From: Rhabdophis nuchalis
Taxonomy: Eukaryota; Chordata; Lepidosauria; Squamata; Natricidae
Length of the DNA stretch: 64,000 bases
Assembly: GCA_039707465.1 (NCBI GenBank)
Contig: CM077645.1
Span: 164,263,503 to 164,327,502 of the forward strand
Direction of reading: 5' to 3'
Each line of letters begins with the position of its first letter. Position 1 is the stretch's first letter. Shown piece by piece: positions 10,601-21,744 of the stretch. The notes beneath the pieces are model-generated. The model had not been told where the DNA came from. It did not search any database and saw only the letters and a program-made list of their open reading frames with translations. The translations under genes were made by a program, and so were the position numbers.

Positions 10601-12400
10601 TGCCACAGATCTCCTATTTTACCTTTAGCTTATGTTAGCGTTATTGTTGTTTACTACTTCTTACTCTTTTTCTGCACATTGCCTAACCTTAATTATCAAA
10701 GTCATACATAGGAATGACAGGAATATGCATATATGTGTATGTCTTACAGTTATTACAATAATATAGTCTCTATTCCTTATTACCTTATGAAAGCAGTTAA
10801 TCCTCTGTTTATGACTTCTGTATTGTTTCATTATATTCACTCCTCAGGGAGTGTACTAGCTGGCTGAGATGTTTGAGCAGCCAACTCTGAAAAGCAAGGG
10901 AACAATAAAAAAAATTAAAGGTCAATTTAAAGGTCCATTATTTTAGTGAAGACCTTATTGTTTAGAGAAGAGTGGTTCTATTTATTCAACCTTTATGAAA
11001 TAATATTTAAAATGAATAAACTCAATCATGATCATTGCATTACTTTTATTAATGGTAACTACCTATTATATTGATGCTGATAAACTGGAATCATAATTTA
11101 ACCAATTGAATAGATAGGTTGATTTCCATATACTAATAAAGAAGACTTGTAACTCTACCTGTCTCTAGACAATTTTTGTCAATAAAACAGTTTATGCTGT
11201 GGTGTTATGACATCTTGGTTTCCACTTTAAACAGACCCTAAGGGGGGATTCCTCACCCCTGACAAGCTCAATTCCAGTCTACCAGTTAAACTCAATAGCA
11301 TATTCCTTATTTAATGAAAGTTCAGAATTCCAAAACAGCTTAGAAATATCACTAGCAAATCTGGCACCCGACAGCCAATACACCCTTAAACAATTAAACA
11401 AATTAAGCATGACATTTCTTCTGAATCTGGTGGGGTGAGAAGATCCTACAAATATTTTTTTCTCTCCCTGTAAAAAAAAGCGTAAATAAAAATTATATAT
11501 CTCATAAACAGAACCAGGTCCAAAAATATTTGGCCATAGAGGGCACAAAATTCCTAATTAGGACAAGGCAATCAGCCTCAGAACCGACTTGGTTTCAAAC
11601 AAAATGTAACATAAATATTTTACGTACAAATTCCCCAGAATGACACTCATTGGCAATGGGCATGCTTGCTTATTTCTGAGCTAGAATGAATGCAGACAAA
11701 TTCATTCAGGGCAATTCCATGCCACAGCCTATGCTGCTTGACACCGCCCGCCCACCCCCGTGTTGTTCCCTGTTGCATATGAAAATAACTTCCAAAATTC
11801 AGATTCCATTCAGTGAACAATAGGACTGACTGCTGCTCAATCTGGATTATAGATACTACTAGGCTTCCTTGGTCACTCTGTTGCTTCTTTCCCTTTCCGT
11901 GCTCCATATAGGAACAACAAACAAACCTTGCTGGCTGGGTCTTGTATGAATTGGCTTGTCAGTATCTGCTATTTCCTATCCAATATAGTTCCATTCTCTG
12001 TAAGATGCTTACAATAAAAAAGGCCATAGGGAAGATGTTATTCTTTCATTCCTAATTTCCTCTGTAGGGCCATGGAAACTTTCTAGTGACGACAACTTCT
12101 CTTGTTCTGTTTCATAGAATCAAAGCAAAAATGTTCCTATGCTATTTAAAAAATAAAAATAAAGTTCTGTTAGCAAAGAGGGAGGAAAATCTCAACCACC
12201 CTGGGGAGAAATTGTAAGTGTCCTTGTTAGAAGATATGAGAATCGAATGGAGCATGAATTGTAAGGGTGGGGATAGTTCATTAATATAGTGGGTCATTGT
12301 TGGATAAACAGCCAATAGCAGCCAAATATCTGCACAGGGCACCACCCAGTTGCTGAAGGATCGGGAATGCCAATCATTGCAGCCAATAGGACATAAAGGT
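10601..12400. other. Spacer, no recognised feature
   Basis: AT-rich sequence without recognisable genes or repeat ends. The minus-strand frames at 11279-11548, 11647-11907 and 12142-12432 lack recognisable domains. Confidence 0.5.
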
Positions 12401-12407
12401 CCTACAG

Positions 12408-12540
12408 CAGAGCTCTCAAGCTCCCAGTCCAAGGACCAGATGCATCACACACTGGTCACGCCTAACTGGTTTACCAAAGGGGAAAAAAGTCCTGATAGGT
12501 CATGTGATACCTCTGTGACAACATGAGTTTGACACCCCTG
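12408..12540 (-). mobile_element. hAT MITE (CAGGGGTGTCAAACTC family), interrupted at its end
   Basis: The right end reads GAGTTTGACACCCCTG and the left end is a decayed complement (CAGAGCTCTCAAGCTC). Internally it has GTCATGTGATAC. The left target copy TCCTACAG (12400-12407) matches TTCTACAG at 14359-14366 at 7 of 8 bases, on the far side of the 1.8-kb hAT insertion. The younger element therefore landed in the last bases of this MITE and the right flank was carried away to 14361. A relative is at 59188-59313. Confidence 0.8.
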
Positions 12541-12740
12541 TCCAGGGGTGGGTTTCAAAATTTTTGGAACAGGTTCTGTGGCTTGCTGGCCATGTGACCG
12601 GGTGGGAGTGGCTTGCCGGCCATGTGACCGGGTGGGAGTGCCTTGCCAGCCATGTGACCGGGTGGGAGTGGCCAATTTGGAAAATGTGAAACTCACTTAA
12701 CAATGGTCTTGGTTAGCAACCAAACTTTTGGGCTTAATTG

Positions 12741-13075
12741 TGGTCATAAGTTCTCTCTCTCTCTCTCTCTTTCTTTTTCTTTCTTTCCTTCTGTCTTTCT
12801 TTCTCTCTTTCTCTGTCTCTCTTTCTTTCTCTGTCTCTTTCTTTCTCTCTCTCTTTCTTTCTCTCTCTTTATTTCTTTCTCTTTCTCTCTTTCTTTCTCT
12901 TTCTCTCTTTCTTTCTCTTTCCCTCTTTCTCTCTCTTTCTTTCTCTCGCATTTTTTCTTTCTTTCCCTCTTTCTCTCTCTCTTTATTTCTTTCTCTTTCT
13001 TTCTTTCCCTCTCTTTCTCTTTCTCTCTTTCTCTCTCTCTCTCCCACCTTCTTTTTTATCTTTCTCTATCTGTGT
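12741..13075 (+). repeat. CTTT / CTCT microsatellite
   Basis: More than 300 bp of pyrimidine repeats in CTTT, CTCT and CTGT units, followed by a GT run at about 13108-13128. It is internal to the hAT element. Ser/Leu/Phe and Arg/Glu/Lys frames here are artefacts. Confidence 0.95.
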
Positions 13076-13674
13076 CTCTCTCTCCTTTGTTTGCCCATCT
13101 GTCACTCTGTGTGTGTGTGTGTGTGTGTCTGTCTCGCATTCAGGCACTTAAATCACTCATTCTGTGTCTCTATCTTTCTCTCCCTCCCTCCCACTCTCTG
13201 TCTCTCTGTGTGTGTCTGTCACTCTCTGGTTCCCCCCTCCCTCCCTGTCTCTCTGTGTGTCTGTGCTTCTCTCTGTCTGTCTATCTCCCCCCCCACAAAC
13301 CTCCTCAGCTCCAGGAAGTAGCCTGACCGGCCCGCCAGCCCGCTGGCTGTATTTACTCGCTCTCTCTATCACCCATCCACCGGACGAAGGAACCTGGCGT
13401 CCGATGGGTGAGCAAGCAAGCGAGCGAGCGAGCAACCGCGGCCAGCGGGCCAGAGGATTTTGGGCGCTGCCGCAGCAACTTTCCTTACCCGCCCACCGGC
13501 CACAGTTACTTACTTCCCTCCCCAATCTCCTCCTGGCCACCCACGCCAAAGTTAGGGACCCCCTTCTGCACCCCTTCCCCCCCCACAAGGACAGACCCCC
13601 CTCCCTCCCCAGACCCCTCCTCTTCCCCTTCCCCCCCACTCCCCTTTGCCCGGGACTCTCCGGGCGCCGCTCAC

Positions 13675-13841
13675 CTGCAGGGCGCGCACGTTCTCCTTGC
13701 CCAGGAGGCCGCTGGCGCCCTGGTAGACGCCGCTGGCCGCCCTGCGGAGGCTGTCCTGCTTGTCGGCGCCCCGGGACCCCCGAGCCCCCGGCCCGCACAG
13801 CAGCAGCGACAGCAGCAGCGCGCCCCGCGCCGGCTCGCCAT
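13675..13841 (-). pseudogene. Captured first-exon-like segment with signal peptide and splice donor
   Basis: On the minus strand an ATG lies at 13841-13839. From 13836 one frame reads a signal-peptide-like segment (ALLLSLLLCGPGARG) and then a mature-looking segment ending GVYQGASGLLGKENVRALQ. It stops exactly at CTGCAG followed by GTGAGC, a consensus 5' splice donor (GT at 13674-13673). The ATG is out of phase with this frame; a single lost base between them would explain it. The open 406-codon minus frame is a different frame and looks like an arginine- and proline-rich artefact. Hydrophobic leader, small-residue cleavage region, CpG-rich context and donor site together suggest exon 1 of a secreted-protein gene captured by the transposon. 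I do not recognise the parent gene. Confidence 0.5.
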
Positions 13842-13960
13842 GGCGCTCGCGGGTGGCTCGTGCGCTCCAGCCGGGCGCACTTGCCTTGGCTCAGCGCGAA
13901 GCCCCCCCTCCCAAGCCTCTGCATTCGCGCCAAGCGCGAAAGGTCCAGCCCGGCCCTGGC

Positions 13961-14130
13961 AGCTTCAAAACTAAAGGGCCCAGGCCGGGCCTTGAAACTC
14001 TTTCCCTGTTGGCGCGGCTGGGGAGGGCGGGGGTGCCTTCGTGCACCTAGCATGCCTTCCGCTGCCCTCCCTAGCCATGCTAACAACGAAAGAGCTTCAA
14101 GGCCCGGCCCCCGCCCTTTAGTTTTGAAGC
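13961..14130. repeat. Inverted repeat inside the hAT cargo
   Basis: The left arm (13961-14005) contains AGCTTCAAAACTAAAGGGCC and CTTGAAACTCTTTC. The right arm (14088-14130) has the complement GAAAGAGCTTCAAGG ... TTTAGTTTTGAAGC. A third partial copy, GAAAGAGCTTCAAA, lies near 14205. The arms could form a stem of about 40 bp around an 80-bp loop. Confidence 0.8.
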
Positions 14131-14472
14131 CTGGCAGGCTAGGGGCGGCGGAAGGCAGACGTGCTAGCCTGCGCGAACCACCTCCCCAGCCGCCCCAACA
14201 GAGAAAGAGCTTCAAACGGAGGTTTTGACGGAGCGAGCCACGTGTTCCGGAAGTAACTTCCGGGTCCATCGTCCAACGGGATCGGCCAGGATCTCTAAAT
14301 TTTACCATCGGGCTCGCGCGATCCTGTCCGATCCCCCAGAAACCCACCCCTGCCCCTGTTCTACAGGAATGGAACAAAATTCTTTATAATTGTGTTGACA
14401 TTTTTGTTGATGTCTGCTTGATAGGATTCCCCCCCCCCTGGTTCTTTTTTTAATAACGAAAAGTTGTCATAA

Positions 14473-15628
14473 TGGGAAGATTATGCTCTCCATATCGCAC
14501 TGAGCCACCTTGAGAAATCTGGGAATTATGTCAGAATGCTTTTTATAGATTATAGCTCGGCCTTTAACACCATCCTACCAGGCATTCTCATTGAAAAGTT
14601 GACTGACTTGAATTTCCCTCCCCTTACTTGTGAATGGATCAAAGACTTCCTGACCGATCGTCCACAAACAGTAAGGGTTGGGTCCTTTACATCTTCCACA
14701 CTGAAGCTCAGCACAGGCTCCCCTCAGGGCTGTGTGCTCAGCCCCTACCTCTACTCACTGTATACATATGACTGCATATCCTCTGATCCATCCAACATCA
14801 TAATAAAGTTTGCAGATGACACAACAGTGGTGGGTCTCATAACTGGAGGGGACGAATCAGCATACAGGGAAGAAGTCCAGAAGGTATCCGCATGGTGCTC
14901 AAGAAACAACTTTCATCTAAATACGAGCAAGACAAAGGAGATGGTGCTAGATTTCCGGAGGCACAGAGAGGAACCTGCCCCACTGTATATCGAGGGGGGC
15001 TGTGTGAAGAGGGTTTCCTCTTTTAAATTCTTAGGAGTGCTTATTAGCCAAGATCTCGAAAAACAACACCTCTCTGGTGATTGGAAAAGCTCAACAGAGA
15101 CTTCATTTCCTTAGAGTCCTGCGGAAAAATCAGGTGGAACAACGGCTGATGACCTCTTTCTATCGGTCCATCATAGAAAGTGTCCTCACATATTGTACCA
15201 CAGTGTGGTATGCTGGTTTAACAGTTGCGGAGAGGAAGGCACTACAGAGAGTGATCAATTCAGCACAAGAAACCATCGGTTGCCCTCTGACATCACTGGA
15301 TAACATCGCCAGATCTCACTGCTTTAGCAGAGCAAGGAAGATTCTCAAAGATGATTCACACCCTGGTTGGTATCTCTTTGCCCTTCTACCATCAGGCAGA
15401 AGATATCAAAGTATAGCCAGCCAGCCGAACGAACAGGTTTAAAGGTAGCTTCTATCCATGGGCTGTGAGACTTTTAAATTCAACCGCAATCACTCCATGC
15501 ACATGCTAGTTTTTTCTTTTTTCTTTTCTCTCTTTTTTGTTTCTGTTATAATTTTGCACCAGTGAAGTTAAAACCAATTTCATTGTAATTTTTACAATGA
15601 CAATAAAGATTATTATGATTATGATTAT
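14473..15628 (+). mobile_element. L2-type LINE, 5'-truncated, decayed reverse transcriptase
   Basis: Encodes the C-terminal half of an L2/CR1-superfamily ORF2. The frame is open from 14473 ([19 protein letters not shown]), through the reverse transcriptase blocks [20 protein letters not shown] and the catalytic FADDT (14809-14823), to 15111. A frameshift then moves to the frame at 15077-15442 (FYRSIIESVLTYC, RKALQRVINSAQ, SGRRYQSI), and a second shift near 15432 gives NRFKGSFYPWAVRLLNS before a TAG at 15507-15509. The 3' end has the L2 hallmark CAATGACAATAAAG (about 15596) followed by a TGATTA repeat tail. Upstream domains, including the endonuclease, are missing. With two frameshifts it cannot produce an active protein. 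The motif order and the tail make L2 the best call. Confidence 0.88.
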
Positions 15629-15639
15629 GATTATGAAGA

Positions 15640-17200
15640 TGCTATTATTTAGCAATACCATTAGCATCTGATACTCATATGGGCACAACAAAGAAGATAA
15701 AATAATGGATAAGGATTATGATTTTGTGCCTGATTTGAAAATACAATCTATGCCCAGAAGAAAAAAAATATGAAGATAATTTGAGGGATGATAGCATCCT
15801 GGTAGGCCAGAGGGACTGACACAGGATACCTCCTGGTTTTTGGATAAGATGTTTCATGACCATAACTATTTCCCCATGCTAGCCATTTTATGGATGTCCA
15901 AAACATTCAATATAGGCATTTTGTAAAATTTCTTAAAGATGCTCTCAAAATTCCTAATATTATGACAGACTTTCAAAATTGCTTTACCTGGGACACAGCA
16001 TTGTAAGAAACTGCTTAACTTTTAAAACATATTCTATAACAAAAGTCAATAGACATTTATCTTTGGCTTAGGTGGGGATTCAAAATCTCTAGGCTCTCAA
16101 TATGGCTATATGATTTACCTCAGAAAATAATATTTCATCACAACATTTATATTTTTAACCAGAGATGTGTGTCTAGGTTTATAGCCATGATTTGAAAAGT
16201 GCTTAGAAAAATGAAACACAGGGTGATGGTTGATTTTTTTGATTAACATTAATAATTTTAGCAAGCGGAAGGAATCAAAAATTGTTTTCTTTTCTCCTCT
16301 TGGGAAAGGGAACAGGCTAGCTTTGCCAATAAAAACCTAACTCTTTAAGCTTTAAATATTCTAACATAAGAACAAGACATTGAAGACCAGTGACATTTCC
16401 TGGGACTCACCAGACTCTGTGTTTGTAAAACTGCTGTAAATTATCAGTTACATTGGGGATTTAGCTGTCATACTAAATGGAGGTGGATAAGAAAATGGCA
16501 CTGAATCTACAAAAGAAATAACAGTACGGGACGGTGACTTTCAGCTGAGGACAGGTTTTGTGCTCTATCAGAACTAGAATATTAATAAGACTACCACAGA
16601 GCTTTGTGGCAAGTTTCTTGTGCTTTCCTAAAAGCCTTTCTTTTTGACCTTCTTCAATTTAACATGGAGAAATAACCAAATGCTGGATTTTCATATAGGA
16701 AGATCATGTGTTTAAAATCCGTTGTCCCCTCTCAGTAACCCTCTGTTCTTACTGATAAAGATTCCCCCAGTTATTTGATCTATTTCTTTTTCCATCCAGG
16801 TTATAAAAGTGGAACAGACTTCCCCAATCTGTCTCTTCCAGTCATTTTGGTTCTCAGTGGAAAGGGATTTATGGCAGCTATATATTTGGTGGATATCAAT
16901 TTGGAGAAGATTGATTTAAGATAAGAGGATATCTCCTGAAGGCCTATTTTCTCTTTTTACCTATGACACTGTTAAAATATCAAGCTCAGCTATTTTTTTT
17001 AATCGAAAGTAAAAAGTTGAAATATGTTTCCCCAAAAGATTCCTAGGTATACCATTATACTTGACTCTGCGAATCTTGGCTGAGACCACTCTAACTCTAT
17101 GTAGATAACATCAGTTACGAATGATGCTTTTTATTGTACTAACTACCTTCATTTTACATATGTTGTAATGCTTTCTGCTTTTATGTTGCCTATGTAGTTC
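15640..17200. other. AT-rich spacer, nothing recognised
   Basis: No repeats with boundaries, RNA genes or plausible exons were identified. Confidence 0.5.
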
Positions 17201-17204
17201 TAAA

Positions 17205-17766
17205 ATACCAATCTCTATCTCTATCTCCCTCCCTCCCTCCCTTCCTCACTCCCTCCATCCATCTATCTATAAGCCAAATACTACTCATCATGAAATCTCC
17301 AGAACCATAAAGCCTACAAACTTGAAATTTGGCACATATGTTCCTCTTGGCTTCTAGGTTCTCATTAAGAAAGGATTTTTCAAAATGACCTTCAGACCAT
17401 TAGTATTTCTTATACAGTAATTAACACACTCTGATGCTAAAGAGTTCTAATGCCCCTCCCAACCTGCAAAGAACTCTGTTCCAATGGTCAGTTGCCTCAC
17501 ATTCTCTTACCTCAGTTCAAATTGGCAGATGTTCCACTCCTTTACTCAGGAGCAGTCTGGGGCTTCTTATAGTACTTAAATGTCAATACCTCACCAAAAC
17601 GTCTACACCTTCCACCTATGGAATTGCTTCCGGACTCATGGTGAAGGGAATGATATTCTCTTATGTGTTTCAATCACCGACCACCACTGAGCCAACAAAT
17701 TGAACTGGATTCCTCCTGCTTTGCTGGATTACATCGTTTCATTGCAAAGCACGGGTATCTAGCTAG
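17205..17766 (+). mobile_element. Helitron-like non-autonomous element (tentative)
   Basis: Starts at a TCTCTATCTC tract. It contains the stretch CTTGAAATTTGGCACATATG, which I associate with a widespread squamate repeat. It ends GCAAAGCACGGG ... CTAG followed by T (17763-17767). A GC-rich hairpin close to a CTAG-T end is the Helitron 3' signature. The left arm of the hairpin is decayed here (TTCATT in place of CCCGTG). No Rep/helicase coding sequence is present. The 89-codon frame at 17434-17703 is not recognised. Confidence 0.45.
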
Positions 17767-18554
17767 TCATGTTATATGCACACAAACATTCTGTTTCATA
17801 AAAAAAGTATTTGTCTTTATCCTCTCTCTTTGAAAGGAAAAAAAATGCTCCTCCTGGATAGAGACAGTCTTCTCAGGTCATTGATTTGGGTTTCATTAAA
17901 GCCTAACAATTATTTAGGGTTTTGATTACCGTATTTTTCGGAGTATAAGACGCACCTTTTTTCCTCTAAAAAGAGGCTGAAAATCTGGATGCGTCTTATA
18001 CATCGAATACAGCATTTTTTACCTCCTGAAACCCCGCATCTTCACCAAAATGGCCATGCGCATACTATTATGGAGGCTTCCAGAGAGCTCCTGGGGGTTG
18101 GGGAGGGCAGAAATGAGCAAAGAACAGGGTGTTTTTGCCCCCCCCAACCCCCAGCAGCACTCTATAAGCCTCCATAAGACTATACATGCAATTTCTTTGA
18201 CCAAAAAAAGCCCCGTTTTCGTTATAAATGTGCCATTTCTTTGCTCATTTTTGACCCCCTAGGAACACTCTGCAAGCCCCCCCAAGGCTAGTCATGCCTT
18301 TTATTTGAAAAAAAAATGGGCCCATTTTCGCAAAAAATGGGCCGTTTGGGGAGGTTTGCAAAGTGCAAAAAGGGGTTTTTTTCCCTTTTGGAAAGCTGTT
18401 TAATTAGAGTGACCGATGCGAAGTATGTTGGTCAAGTACTGTGCCTGCAGAAACAAAGATTTGTTCCAAAGGTGGTCAGTGATTTCCTTCTCCAGCACAT
18501 GGAGTAAATACACCTGGAAACATCTACCTATCTACCTTCTCTCTCTCTCTTCCT

Positions 18555-18790
18555 ACCTATCTTTCATTTCATTTTCATTTTTTTAAATTTGTATAACCGC
18601 GCCTCTCTCCTTGAGGGGACTCAGGGCGTTGCACAGGAAATCAAAACAGAAAATATAAAACATAGCAATAATAAATACTAAAAACCAATTAAATACAAAA
18701 TACCCTGTGCTAAAATTCCCTAAAACTCTTACCCATTAAAATCTAATTAAAACAATTTAGAGTTCAGTCTACAAACTTAATTGTGTGGAT
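18555..18790 (-). mobile_element. Retrotransposon 3' end inserted in mariner-like copy 2
   Basis: Minus-strand text contains CCTGAGTCCCCTCAAGGAG-like sequence followed by a TGAAATGAAA tail on the 18555 side. This resembles the 3' ends 'gccctgagtcc...' at 26880-27070 and 32500-32700. It interrupts the microsatellite of the host element. The family is not assigned. Confidence 0.6.
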
Positions 18791-18794
18791 TAGG

Positions 18795-19095
18795 CCTATC
18801 TACTGTATTTCTCTCCCCCCTCTATATACCTACCTACCTACTCTCTCCCCCTACCTATCTACTGTATGTCTCTCTCTCTATCTCTCTATTTCTCTCTCTC
18901 TATCCTTCTACCTACCTATTTATCTACATACTCTCTCTCCCTACCTACCTACTGTTATTTCTCTCTCCCTCCCTCCTTCCTTCCCCCTACATACCTACCT
19001 ACCTACCTACCTACCTACTCTCTCTCTCCCTACCTACCTAATGTATTTCTCTCTCTCTCTCTCCTTCTCTATCCCTCTATCTGCCTACCTACTTT
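18795..19095 (+). repeat. CTAC / CTCT microsatellite
   Basis: Imperfect CTAC, CTAT and CTCT tetranucleotides, the opposite-strand counterpart of the tract at 5690. Tyr/Leu/Ser-rich frames are artefacts. Confidence 0.9.
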
Positions 19096-19675
19096 TTTTA
19101 AAAAATTGCCTTTTCAAAACCTGGGTGCGTCTTATACTCCGGTGCGTCTTATACTCCAAAAAATACGGTATATATATTTCTGTCAGAATCAGAAACAATG
19201 CATTTGTTGAATTTGTCTAAGGAATGCTTTAAATTGATTGGTGTGCCTGGGGGAAGGGATTTGTAAATACTTTCAGATATTAAAATGTCCTTGACTGTTT
19301 GTTTTCATAATAATGCAGAGACTGTAGAGAGTTCAGAAGATGACCTTAATGGAAATATGCAAGACCTGAGCAAAAGGGGATAGAACTTTAAAAAAAAAAT
19401 CCAGAGAAACAAGATTACATTTGGAAGTGACTCAGGCAGATGCCACTCTGATTCACTGGAGTATAAAATGAGGCAGAGGTACAGGACAGTCAGACTTGCA
19501 AGATTATATTCTTAAAGCCACTGTCAATAAAAGCAGTTTTGGCCTTCCTGTACAGTTGATTTCCTGGTCTGATGTAGTTAGTGAGACTGACATCGATACA
19601 CAATGGAGAATGTCATTATTTCCTTACTTTAATTCTCTTTTGTAACTTAATTCTTTTTTTAAAATCAAATGTTCT

Positions 19676-19990
19676 TATACCACAAAGAAGAGGGAGTCAA
19701 ACTATTCTCCAAGGCACCTGGGGGCAGGACAAGAAGCAATGGGTGGAAACTAATCAAGGAGAGAAGCAACTTAGAACTAAGGAGAAATTTCCTGACAGTT
19801 AGAACAATTAACCTCTGGAACAGCTTGCCTCCAGAAGTTGTGAATGCCCCAACTCTGGAAGTCTTTAAAAAGATGTTAGATAGCCATTTGTCTGAAATGG
19901 TATAAGGTTCCTGCCCACGCAGGGGGTTGGACTAGAAGACCTACAAGGTCCCTTCCAACTCTGCTATTGTACTGTATTGTACTTATATAG
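19676..19990 (+). mobile_element. CR1 LINE 3' end, 5'-truncated
   Basis: Encodes the CR1 ORF2 C-terminus (ELRRNFLTVRTINLWNSLPP, then VVNAPTLEVFKKMLDSHLSE) ending in a stop at 19903-19905. The 3' untranslated region GGGTTGGACTAGAAGACCTA and a TGTATTG-type tail follow. It begins abruptly at about 19676, typical of truncated insertion. Divergence is low compared with the copy at 2316. Confidence 0.92.
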
Positions 19991-21740
19991 GTTGATACCT
20001 CAAACTTAAATAATGAAGAGAAAATTACACTGAACCAAAATGGATTTCTCTTTGAGTAGCCATGCTCAGGATTATATTGCAAAGAGTTCTAAAATACTAC
20101 TCATCTGTATCTAAAGAATGAATGTGTTTTTGATGGTTAATAATTATCAAAATGGAAATGTGTGTGGCATGCATTGTATGTGAACCGTTACCACTGTATT
20201 ACTAAAAAAAATGTATAATATTCCACAAAAATCATTGGTTTAAGGAAATCAAGGTAGCTGCATGTTAGACTTTTATTTATGCCATCATGCTCAAAATTTT
20301 ACAGGTGATGTGTTTTTCTCCATTTGCAGTGATTTCTGCATTTTTCTTTTAAAAAATAACTGCTTAGGAACAAGTCTACTAAGGAAGGCAAGACATGAAT
20401 ATCTTTTATTGATGAACCCTAAATAAGGACATTAGGAAATATTTACGAGAACAACTTTACTTAATATTTGGAGGGAGGGAAGGAGGGAGGAAAACATTTT
20501 TAAATATATCATTCCTACTGGAAGTGTTATTTATTCTATGTAGTGCAGTTTGTCAGAAATGCTTAATTGTCACAAAAATTGTAGCCAAGTCGAAGCTCCC
20601 ATTTTCCTGCTGTGCCTGCTGTAAACTGACTCATCCAGACACAGCAGGAAGAAAAACCTGGAGCATATCTGACAGGATCATGCTTTGCATACATAGCCAA
20701 AGCCACAGCTCTGACAGGACCTCCTTCTGAGATTACTGAATACAAATAATCCTGACTAAACTGATGAGAAATAAATGGCAGTTTATATCTTAGTCTTCCT
20801 TGTACTGAAAATTCTTTGAATAGTTGGGAAAATGTAAGTATAAAAAATTTGGAGAAAACTTCATTCATAACTCACAACTATGCATATCAAGTTTTATTAA
20901 AAAGGAACATTTTTAGGATTCTAATGTCCCATTTAAGAGGAATTTCTTTATGATTCCTTTTTAATAGAATACCTACAATCAACTTTAAACGGAGAATGGA
21001 GGGGGGAGTTAATCTGTTTTGACACCCCCCCTCGGAATAAAGGGGCGTCTGGGAATGGGGAGAATGAGAGAACTAGTCTGCCACCTGAAATAGCAACAGT
21101 TTTAAAAAATTGTATCCACATTATCGCAGTTGCAACATATTTTTTTTGTACAGTATGATATTGGGCACAAAATTCTATTATATCAATGCAGTTCAATCTA
21201 TAAGTGAGGTGGTGAATTACACTGAAGTAGCTGATGCTGTTTAACTAATGAAGTCTTTTAAAAAAATGTAATTATCTAAATGGGTACCCTGTGAACAATA
21301 TTATTGGAAAGGCAAGAGATTAGCTAACAAAAAAAATTATATATCTGTAAGTATACATCCTTTCACCATCACTGTCAAGAAGGATGTCAAACTTCTCTTT
21401 ATGTCTTCTATTCTCCGAGAAAAGCTACCCAGACCAAATTTTCTAACCTTTTATTATTAAGAAATGTCATCTGCCTCAAAGGGGATTATTTATATGGAAT
21501 ATTTTTGTGTGTGTGCCAGTCTTTTGTTCTGAAACCACTTCATTTCTCAAGGGTTTATTGAGAGTGGATTCTTGCATCTCTGATACCAAGGTGATAGGAA
21601 AGGTCAACCTATTTGAAAGTTTAGAGAGGCACGGTATTGCAGATTTTGAAAAAGCCAGTCTTATTAACACTGCTGAGACTTTCTATATTTTTTTCCAACT
21701 TTGTTGAAATAATACAACTTTTTTTTGTAAGATAGAAATA
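19991..21740. other. AT-rich spacer, nothing recognised
   Basis: No gene or repeat boundary was supported. Frames at 20563-20868 (minus) and 20948-21196 (minus) have no recognisable domain. Confidence 0.5.
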
Positions 21741-21744
21741 AAAA

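Larger units (their letters stand above)
12543..14352 (+). mobile_element. hAT-type element, 1.8 kb, GC-rich cargo
   Basis: The ends are CAGGGGTGGGTTTC and (G)AAACCCACCCCTG, with an 8-bp target duplication CCCCTGTC / CCCCTGTT (12535-12542 and 14353-14360, 7 of 8). In order it contains three imperfect copies of GGCCATGTGACCGGGTGGGA, a block shared with the hAT element at 5945, a long CTTT/CT tract, a GT run, and about 1 kb of GC- and CpG-rich sequence with an exon-like segment (13675-13841, minus) and an inverted repeat. A 406-codon minus frame and a 354-codon plus frame overlap in the GC-rich part. They are open because of composition and encode no transposase. The element was presumably mobilised by a transposase supplied elsewhere. 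Confidence 0.9.
17939..19168 (+). mobile_element. TA-flanked mariner-like non-coding element, copy 2
   Basis: Ends CCGTATTTTTCGGAGTATAA and TTATACTCCAAAAAATACGG, with TA flanks (17937-17938, 19169-19170). The right end carries a short internal duplication of GGTGCGTCTTATACTCC. The interior matches the reverse complement of copy 1 (5627-8210), including the CTCCTGGGGGTTGGGGAGGG block and the CTAC/CTCT tract. It lacks the hAT and MITE insertions of copy 1 but has its own retroelement insertion at about 18555-18790. Confidence 0.82.

Noticed and set aside
12703..13326. Leu/Ser/Phe-rich frame of 207 codons
   Set aside because: It is a translation of the CTTT/CTCT microsatellite.
13157..14377. 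406-codon minus-strand frame and 354-codon plus-strand frame
   Set aside because: Both are open mainly because the DNA is GC-rich and lacks stop triplets. They overlap on opposite strands, run through CT repeats and across the transposon end, and show no transposase or host domain. Only the leader-plus-donor segment in a third frame looks meaningful.
20759..20772. CTGATGAGAAA string
   Set aside because: The two boxes are adjacent with no room for stem II.
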